A stretch of DNA of 10,306 nt from Acidimicrobiia bacterium (GTDB lineage: Bacteria > Actinomycetota > Acidimicrobiia > Acidimicrobiales > Iamiaceae): contig JAFBAD010000372.1 of the NCBI GenBank assembly GCA_019247975.1, positions 1 through 10,306 of the forward strand, read 5' to 3'. Every line of letters begins with the position of its first letter. Within the stretch, counting starts at the first letter, position 1. Shown here in pieces: positions 6,297 to 10,306 of the stretch. Under the pieces are notes generated by a model. The model worked only from the letters and a program-made list of their open reading frames with translations, did not search any database and was not told the origin of the DNA. The position numbers were made by a program, and so were the translations under genes.

Positions 6297-6806
6297 ATGG
6301 ATCGGTCGGCGGATGGCCACTGGGTGATCGTGGACGGTCGCCGTTGGCGGGCCACCGACCCTGCGATCCCGGCGAAGCTCCGAAGCGAGCTGGTCGCCGA
6401 GCTCATGGACGCCCGGCGCGCCGTGGGGGCGGCCAAGCGGTCGTCCGACGCCGACGCTGAAGCAGATGCCCGCCAACGCGTGGCCCATGCGAAGGTGGCG
6501 CTTGGAGAGCGCGGCGAGCCCTGGTGGGAGGTCGACCGCCGAACCCCGGACCCCGCCCGCATCCGCGCCACCCTGTTCAGCCTCCTGCGTCACCGGAGCG
6601 CAGGTTCCGTGTGTCCCTCCGACATCGCCCGCACGATCGGGGCGGACGAGTGGCGCGAGGTGATGGACCAGGTTCGTGACGTCGTGCGAACCGCAGCCGC
6701 CGACGGCGAGGTCGTCGCGACCCAAGGCAAGGACACCCTCGACCCGGCCGCTACCTGGAAGGGCCCGATCCGCATACGAGCGACGCAGGACCTCATCGAC
6801 GGGTGA
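6297..6806 (+). CDS. DUF3253 domain protein with Tol-like N-terminal segment
   Basis: Soluble protein of 169 residues in two parts. Residues 1-78 (HWVIVDGRRWRATDPAIP near 8-25, then a charged helix ending VALGERGEPWWE) match a segment often labelled biopolymer transporter Tol-like in actinobacterial and proteobacterial proteins. Residues 86-161 fit DUF3253: SVCPSDIAR at 104-112, EWREVMDQVR, GEVVATQGK and the end GPIRIR, a small winged-helix-like domain. Function is unknown for both parts. The ATG at 6297 is taken because a -10-like box stands six bases upstream and the protein then begins exactly at the family start. The last 14 bases overlap the convergent YceI gene, so there is no room for a separate terminator between them. 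Confidence 0.85.
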   Translation: MDRSADGHWVIVDGRRWRATDPAIPAKLRSELVAELMDARRAVGAAKRSSDADAEADARQRVAHAKVALGERGEPWWEVDRRTPDPARIRATLFSLLRHRSAGSVCPSDIARTIGADEWREVMDQVRDVVRTAAADGEVVATQGKDTLDPAATWKGPIRIRATQDLIDG

Positions 6807-7506
6807 AGGTGAGCTGGAGCTCGAGCGTCCCGGTGCCGGCCACGGTGACGACCTTCGGGTCCGGCGGATCGATGCCGAAGTCGGCCAAGCGGACCTGGAG
6901 CGAGCCGGTGACGTCGATGACCTTGCCGCCGTTCCATCGGGCCTCGATGGGGATGGTCACCTGACGTTCGACGCCGTGCAGGTCCAGGGTGCCGACCGCA
7001 CGAGCTTCGATCGCGGTGCCGGCGTTCGGGAGCTTGCCGAGGTCGATCGGCTTCGCGAGCGTGAAGGACGCGTTGGGATAGCGATCGGTCTCCAAGCCCT
7101 TCGTCCGCATCGCGTCGGCGCGGTGGCCGACGCCCGGTAGCTCGGTGTCCTTGCTGACGAGGGTGTCCATCGCGACTTCCGCCGTCACCTCGGAGATGTG
7201 GGTGCCCCGGACCGTGAGCTCGCCGGTGACGTGGCCGGTGCGGGCCACGGCCACGTTGTCGACCACTCCGACGTGCTCGGTGATGCGGTAGCCGGCCCAC
7301 ACGTCGGGACCGGGCGCGACCGTCCACGTGCCGCCGAGGTCGCGGGCGCTCGCCTCAGCGGCAGGCTCGATCGTTCGGTGCGCGAGCGCAGCCGGCGGTG
7401 GCGCGTCGTCGCGCAGCACCACGAACCAGAGCCCGAACGCAAGCACCGCGACGACGCCTGCGGCGAGCATCACCAGGAACTTCGACCGCCGTCTCTTGAT
7501 GGCCAC
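6793..7506 (-). CDS. Membrane-anchored YceI-family lipid-binding-like protein
   Basis: Protein of 237 residues: basic start (AIKRRRSK), one hydrophobic anchor at about 10-30, a short linker, then a YceI domain at about 57-235. Domain marks include GTWTVAPG, TGELTVRGTHISEVTAEVAMDTL, the region AMRTKGLETDRYPNASFTLAKPI, and GTLDLHGVERQVTIPI. YceI proteins form extended lipocalin-like barrels that bind isoprenoids or other amphiphiles; here the barrel would sit outside the membrane, held by the N-terminal helix. GTG 7504-7506 is a secure start: GGAGG lies six bases upstream (7513-7517). The longer open frame beyond it crosses the promoter and is not coding. It is divergent from the MarR gene and probably repressed by it, through the two operators described. 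Confidence 0.92.
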   Translation of the reverse strand: MAIKRRRSKFLVMLAAGVVAVLAFGLWFVVLRDDAPPPAALAHRTIEPAAEASARDLGGTWTVAPGPDVWAGYRITEHVGVVDNVAVARTGHVTGELTVRGTHISEVTAEVAMDTLVSKDTELPGVGHRADAMRTKGLETDRYPNASFTLAKPIDLGKLPNAGTAIEARAVGTLDLHGVERQVTIPIEARWNGGKVIDVTGSLQVRLADFGIDPPDPKVVTVAGTGTLELQLTFTRR

Positions 7507-7527
7507 TGGACCCCTCCTCGGAGATAG

Positions 7528-7539
7528 TTGAAGGTTCAA
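7528..7539. promoter_or_regulatory. MarR-type operator O2
   Basis: TTGA-AGGT-TCAA, the same half sites and spacing as O1 33 bp away (about three helical turns, so on the same face of the DNA). It covers the predicted transcription start of the yceI-like gene. Confidence 0.6.
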
Positions 7540-7544
7540 GCGAC

Positions 7545-7572
7545 ACCGTACCGCGGATACTTGAAGTGTCAA
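7545..7572 (-). promoter_or_regulatory. Predicted promoter of the YceI gene
   Basis: On the minus strand the consensus -35 TTGACA (7572-7567) is followed by 16 bp and TACGGT (7550-7545), which fits TAnnnT. The -35 lies inside operator O1 and the expected start near 7538 lies in O2. The leader of about 32 bases contains the GGAGG ribosome site. Confidence 0.65.
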
Positions 7573-7575
7573 GTA
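7558..7575. promoter_or_regulatory. MarR-type operator O1, perfect 7-4-7 inverted repeat
   Basis: TACTTGA-AGTG-TCAAGTA is a perfect 18-bp inverted repeat centred at 7566.5. It holds the -35 boxes of both divergent promoters, back to back, so one bound repressor dimer could silence both marR-like and yceI-like genes. The size and symmetry are usual for MarR-family sites. Confidence 0.75.
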
Positions 7576-7588
7576 AGACTCGTATGCT
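7561..7588 (+). promoter_or_regulatory. Predicted promoter of the MarR gene (leaderless)
   Basis: TTGAAG (7561-7566), 16 bp, then TATGCT (7583-7588), with the GTG start seven bases further at 7596. The -35 lies within operator O1, which suggests autorepression. Confidence 0.6.
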
Positions 7589-7595
7589 TGCTCCG

Positions 7596-8063
7596 GTGGC
7601 CGAGGAACTGCGGATGCTGAACGCCCACGAACGGGAGGTGTGGCTCCGGTTCGTGCGGGCGGCGAGCGCCGTCCTGGCCGACCTGGACCACCAGCTCAAG
7701 CGGGACGCCGGCGTGGCGCACAGCCACTTCCTGATCCTGTCGAGGATCTCGATGGAGGCCGACAACGAGATCGCCGTGGCGAAGCTGTCCGAGGCGCTCC
7801 GCTACTCACCCAGCCGGCTCAGCCACGCGTTCACCCGCCTCGAGCGCGATCGCTGGATCGAGCGTCGGCCCGACCCGGCCGACGGCCGCGCCCAGCTCGT
7901 GCGGCTCACCGACGAGGCCATCGAGCGCATCGAGTGGCTCGCCCCCCGCCACGTCGTCGAGGTGCGGGCCCGGGTCTTCGACCACCTGACCCCGGATCAG
8001 GTCGACCAGCTCGGAGCGATCAGCGACGCCCTCCTGGCCGGCAGCGAAGACGCCGCCTCGTAG
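7596..8063 (+). CDS. MarR-family transcriptional regulator
   Basis: Dimeric winged-helix regulator, 155 residues. The helix-turn-helix spans about 60-90 (IAVAKLSEALRYSPSRLSHAFTRLERD, recognition helix about 71-85) and the wing contains RRPDPADGRAQLVRLT with the conserved Asp-x-Arg type pair. N- and C-terminal helices form the dimer interface. It has no cysteine, so it cannot sense oxidants by thiol chemistry as OhrR does; a small-molecule ligand, perhaps phenolic or lipidic, is more likely (inference). The start GTG 7596 is preferred over an ATG at 7566, since the latter lies inside operator O1 and upstream of the -10 box. It is divergent from the YceI gene, and the intergenic operators fit control of both genes. 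Confidence 0.93.
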   Translation: MAEELRMLNAHEREVWLRFVRAASAVLADLDHQLKRDAGVAHSHFLILSRISMEADNEIAVAKLSEALRYSPSRLSHAFTRLERDRWIERRPDPADGRAQLVRLTDEAIERIEWLAPRHVVEVRARVFDHLTPDQVDQLGAISDALLAGSEDAAS

Positions 8064-8177
8064 TTGCTCGACCCACCTGCGCTCATCGCGCCGGCAGGCT
8101 CCTGCACCTCACCGTTCGTCACGCGGTGCCGATGAGAAGGCCTGAGCATCCTCTGGTCGACCGACGCACGAGAAGCC
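8064..8177. other. Intergenic region before the GGDEF gene
   Basis: In 114 bp there are repeated CCTGC/GCAGG blocks (8076-8080, 8094-8098, 8101-8105) that could pair in two mutually exclusive ways, the tighter being GCAGG-CT-CCTGC. No T-run follows. I see no c-di-GMP riboswitch consensus and no clear promoter. Confidence 0.25.
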
Positions 8178-9722
8178 ATGACCGCCAGCGCAGCGCACGT
8201 GGGGGATCGAGGTCCACAGGTCCGCCACTCCGGCTCGCCCCGAACCCGCAACGCGGTCGGCGCTGCTTCGGCTTTGGCCGTGGCCGCCTTCCTCGCCTTC
8301 GTGGGGTGGCAGCTCGTCGGTGGATCGAACGATGAGCAGCGCACCCGGATCGGCGACCTCTTCCCCCTCGGCCTGGAGGTACTGACCGTCGTCCTGGCCG
8401 TCGCCTGTTCGATGCGGGCACGCGAACGGCGTACACGGATTGCTTGGGGGTTCGTCGCTGCGGCGTACGGGCTGTATCTCCTAGGCGACGGGCTGTGGGC
8501 GTACCTGGAGCTGGTCCGACGCCAGACGCCCTTCCCCTCGGTAGCCGATGCCCCCTACCTCGCCTTCTATCCGCTCCTGCTGGCCGGACTGCTCACGCTT
8601 CCCGCCCCGAGACGCCGCCGCTCCGAGTGGTGGCGCCTCGGTCTGGACGTCCTGACCGTCACCATCGCCGGCTCGATGGCGCTCTGGTACCTCGTCATCT
8701 CACCGACGCTCGCCGATGTCGATCGACTGACTGCAGCCACGGTGCTCTCGATCGCCTACCCCGCCAGCGATCTCGTGCTCCTGTTCGGCATCGCCACGGT
8801 CCTCGTCCGGGGTCTCGACATCCGCCGATCCATGAGCCTCGTGTTCATGGCGGTCGGGGCGACCGCATTCGTCGTCGCCGACGTGGGATTCGCGCGCCTC
8901 TCGCTCAGCGGCTCGTACCAGGCGGGCGACTGGCCCGACTCCGGCTTCGTTCTCGCACTCGTCTGTTCGATCGTCGCAGCCGACTGGGAGCTGCACCGGC
9001 CCGCCGTCGAACGACGAGCGCGGGCAAACGCAAGCCGGGTCTCGGTGAGCCCACTCCCCTACTTCGCCATCGCCGGCAGCTTCGCATTGCTGTTGCACGT
9101 CGCGTTCTTCCACACCGCCTCGACGGTGCGGACGATGCTCGTCCTCGTCCTCATGCTGACCGCAACGGTGGTTGCCCGTCAGATCACCGCGCTTCGTGAC
9201 AACCAGCGAATGACCCGCGAGCTGCATCGGTTGGCGACCACGGACGCGCTCACATCGCTGGCCAACCGCCGGCACTTCCTCGAAGAGGCGGACCGATGCT
9301 TCGAAGACCGTCTCGACGCGGCTGAGGTCGCAGCGATCTTCGTCGACGTCGACCACTTCAAGACGATCAACGACGCGCACGGTCACGCGGTCGGCGACGC
9401 CGTGCTCGCATGGATAGCGAACGAGCTCCGCCGCATCGTCCGCGCGTCCGACCTGGTCGGCCGATACGGCGGCGACGAGTTCGTGATCGTCACCGAAGGC
9501 TTGTCACCACGCGGGGCGCTCGCCATGGCGGACCGGCTCCAGCGGACGATCGCGAGCGTCGAGACTCCGGTGCCGGGTGGACCTGATCAGATCACCCTCA
9601 GCCTTGGTGTTGCACCGGCCGCCGGATGTCCGGGCCTGGACGACCTCCTGGCGCGCGCCGATGCGGCGCTCTACGAGGCGAAGCGGGCCGGACGAGCTCA
9701 GGCGCGGCTGATCGACGCGTAG
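8178..9722 (+). CDS. Membrane diguanylate cyclase (GGDEF) with I-site
   Basis: Makes the second messenger cyclic di-GMP from two GTP. The protein has 514 residues. About ten hydrophobic segments fill residues 20-340, a large membrane sensor region with the AYPASDLVLLFG segment often seen in actinobacterial GGDEF proteins. The catalytic GGDEF domain begins near 351 (LATTDALTSLANRRHF), holds FVDVDHFKTINDAHGHAVGD, and has an intact GGDEF signature at 431-435 (RYGGDEF). The inhibitory I-site RxxD is present as RASD (Arg422, Asp425), five residues before the signature, so product inhibition is expected. No EAL or HD-GYP domain. The ATG at 8178 has only a weak AGAAG upstream; the start is reasonable but not certain. 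Its last 25 bases overlap the convergent DoxX-like gene. The signal it senses is unknown. Confidence 0.94.
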   Translation: MTASAAHVGDRGPQVRHSGSPRTRNAVGAASALAVAAFLAFVGWQLVGGSNDEQRTRIGDLFPLGLEVLTVVLAVACSMRARERRTRIAWGFVAAAYGLYLLGDGLWAYLELVRRQTPFPSVADAPYLAFYPLLLAGLLTLPAPRRRRSEWWRLGLDVLTVTIAGSMALWYLVISPTLADVDRLTAATVLSIAYPASDLVLLFGIATVLVRGLDIRRSMSLVFMAVGATAFVVADVGFARLSLSGSYQAGDWPDSGFVLALVCSIVAADWELHRPAVERRARANASRVSVSPLPYFAIAGSFALLLHVAFFHTASTVRTMLVLVLMLTATVVARQITALRDNQRMTRELHRLATTDALTSLANRRHFLEEADRCFEDRLDAAEVAAIFVDVDHFKTINDAHGHAVGDAVLAWIANELRRIVRASDLVGRYGGDEFVIVTEGLSPRGALAMADRLQRTIASVETPVPGGPDQITLSLGVAPAAGCPGLDDLLARADAALYEAKRAGRAQARLIDA

Positions 9723-10132
9723 CCGCCCGACGGCGACGGCGCGTTCCAGCGCCTACCTCGCGCATGGCGGAGCGCCCAGGCGAGCATCGGGAACTGCAGC
9801 GGGAGACGAAGCCACACGGCCGCGTCGCCCACGGAGTCGGGCCGCCCGGCGTCGAGCGCCATCTGGATGTTGGCCGGGTACACGCCCACGATGGTCGCGG
9901 CACCGAGCCAGCCACCGACGCGCCGGGTGCGCGGCAGCGCCACCAGCACCCCACTGGCGATCTCGGCCACCCCGCTGGCGAACACCCAGAAGCGTGGGTT
10001 CGGGACCCAACCCGGCACGATGCTCTCGAAGGCGTCCGGCAGGACGAAGTGCGCAGTGCCGATCGACGTCATGAACAGGGCGAACAGGCCCGGGCGCCCG
10101 CCGCGTTCCGCATCACCGCGCACATCCTCCAT
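9698..10132 (-). CDS. DoxX-like membrane protein, second copy of the type
   Basis: Four-helix membrane protein of 144 residues: hydrophobic parts near 15-31, 47-66, 73-90 and 107-123. It shares with the protein at 3367-3813 the pattern GTAHFVLPDAF, VPGWVP, SGVAEIASGVLVALP and VYPANIQMALDAG, so both belong to one DoxX-like group, but they are too different to be a recent duplication. The function is unknown. ATG 10132 is preceded by a perfect TAGGGT box six bases upstream (10139-10144, minus strand), supporting a leaderless transcript. A 35-bp perfect inverted repeat covers the expected -35 region, so a repressor probably controls it. The 3' end overlaps the diguanylate cyclase gene by 25 bases. 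Confidence 0.85.
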   Translation of the reverse strand: MEDVRGDAERGGRPGLFALFMTSIGTAHFVLPDAFESIVPGWVPNPRFWVFASGVAEIASGVLVALPRTRRVGGWLGAATIVGVYPANIQMALDAGRPDSVGDAAVWLRLPLQFPMLAWALRHARGRRWNAPSPSGGYASISRA

Positions 10133-10138
10133 CGCCGC

Positions 10139-10144
10139 ACCCTA
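10139..10144 (-). promoter_or_regulatory. Putative -10 box (TAGGGT) for leaderless DoxX-like gene
   Basis: TAGGGT on the minus strand, six bases before ATG 10132, is the best example in this window of the TAnnnT-N6-start layout. The -35 region would fall in the left arm of the inverted repeat at 10153-10187 and has no good hexamer. Confidence 0.6.
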
Positions 10145-10152
10145 CGAACTGG

Positions 10153-10187
10153 AGGCAATACCGGTCGGAAACCGACCGGTATTGCCT
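10153..10187. repeat. Perfect 16-bp inverted repeat, 3-bp spacer (operator or hairpin)
   Basis: AGGCAATACCGGTCGG, spacer AAA, CCGACCGGTATTGCCT. Each arm holds ACCGGT. The symmetry, size and position over the -35 region of the DoxX-like gene resemble TetR-family operators, which often contain ACCGGTCGG-type half sites. As RNA it would make a very stable hairpin, but no T-run follows, so a terminator is less likely. Confidence 0.65.
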
Positions 10188-10203
10188 TCGGAGCTACTCG
10201 ACG

Positions 10204-10306
10204 TGTCAACGCCGGTTGAAAATTGACCCCCTGGTGCCGGTCGAAAATTGACCCCCCTCCCAGTCGGGTCGGTCACGTTGGGTCGGCGGTGGGCACCCTC
10301 CCGAGG
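10204..10306. mobile_element. Probable end of an insertion sequence (IS21-like), cut by window edge
   Basis: The sequence from TGTCAACGCC onward has the look of an IS21-family terminus: it opens with TG and carries repeated 20-bp blocks of the type that such elements have at their ends. IS481-type elements also begin with TGT and remain possible. The transposase genes would lie past 10306. The exact boundary and any target duplication cannot be set from one end. Confidence 0.45.
10211..10257 (+). repeat. Two 20-bp direct repeats near mobile-element end
   Basis: GCCGGTTGAAAATTGACCCC at 10211-10230 and GCCGGTCGAAAATTGACCCC at 10236-10255 differ at one base and are set 25 bp apart. The AT-rich GAAAATTGAC core stands out in this GC-rich window. 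They are probably transposase-binding repeats. Confidence 0.75.

Noticed and set aside
5624..6460. 278-codon plus-strand frame over the secreted-protein gene
   Set aside because: It crosses the signal-peptide gene and its promoter region and looks like a shadow; the minus strand has a clear ribosome site, signal peptide and cysteine pattern.
8064..8177. Possible c-di-GMP riboswitch before the GGDEF gene
   Set aside because: I could not find the conserved GEMM core segments; the CCTGC/GCAGG pairings are short and could be chance in GC-rich DNA.
9626..10226. Plus-strand frames opposite the second DoxX-like gene, one running into the repeat region
   Set aside because: They lack recognisable motifs and oppose a four-helix membrane protein with family motifs and a promoter.
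1..10306. A defence system, CRISPR array, toxin-antitoxin pair or biosynthetic cluster
   Set aside because: No nuclease, helicase, Cas, toxin or synthase motif and no regular short repeat array was found; the genes are mostly single housekeeping, signalling or envelope units.

Overview
The window is chromosomal-looking DNA of high GC content with GTG starts, many putative leaderless genes (a TAnnnT box six or seven bases before the start codon), DesK/NarL-type two-component genes, LapA and DoxX membrane proteins and a c-di-GMP synthase. This points to an actinobacterium, possibly of the Acidimicrobiia. The lineage is an inference from composition and gene style; no rRNA or tRNA gene is present to fix it.

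Layout. 1-1377 (minus): a TauD/TfdA-type Fe(II)/2-oxoglutarate dioxygenase followed by the first 148 codons of an alpha/beta hydrolase that runs out of the window. 1472-3321 (plus): a membrane histidine kinase overlapping its NarL-type response regulator (ATGA). 3367-3813 (minus): a DoxX-like membrane protein. 3898-5643 (plus): a ferritin-like protein with a lysine-rich coiled-coil tail, a LapA-like membrane protein, a small lipoprotein, and a SnoaL-like (SgcJ/EcaC) gene whose frame is broken at a run of eight C. 5693-6118 (minus): a small secreted cysteine-containing protein. 6297-6806 (plus): a DUF3253 protein. 6793-7506 (minus) and 7596-8063 (plus): a divergent YceI-family protein and MarR-family regulator with a readable control region between them. 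8178-9722 (plus): a membrane diguanylate cyclase with intact GGDEF and I-site. 9698-10132 (minus): a second DoxX-like protein. 10153-10187: a perfect 16-bp inverted repeat. 10204-10306: what looks like the end of an insertion sequence, probably IS21-like, with two 20-bp repeats and no transposase yet in view.

How the genes work together. The kinase/regulator pair is one signalling unit of unknown stimulus. The MarR and YceI genes form a regulatory unit: two TTGA-N4-TCAA operators, 33 bp apart, cover both divergent promoters. The ferritin-like, LapA and lipoprotein genes are tightly spaced and are probably co-transcribed. The remaining genes are largely single units. I see no defence system, CRISPR array, prophage or biosynthetic cluster. 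The most interesting signals are the marR/yceI control region, the homopolymer frameshift, the unusual ferritin tail, and the inverted repeat next to the mobile-element end.
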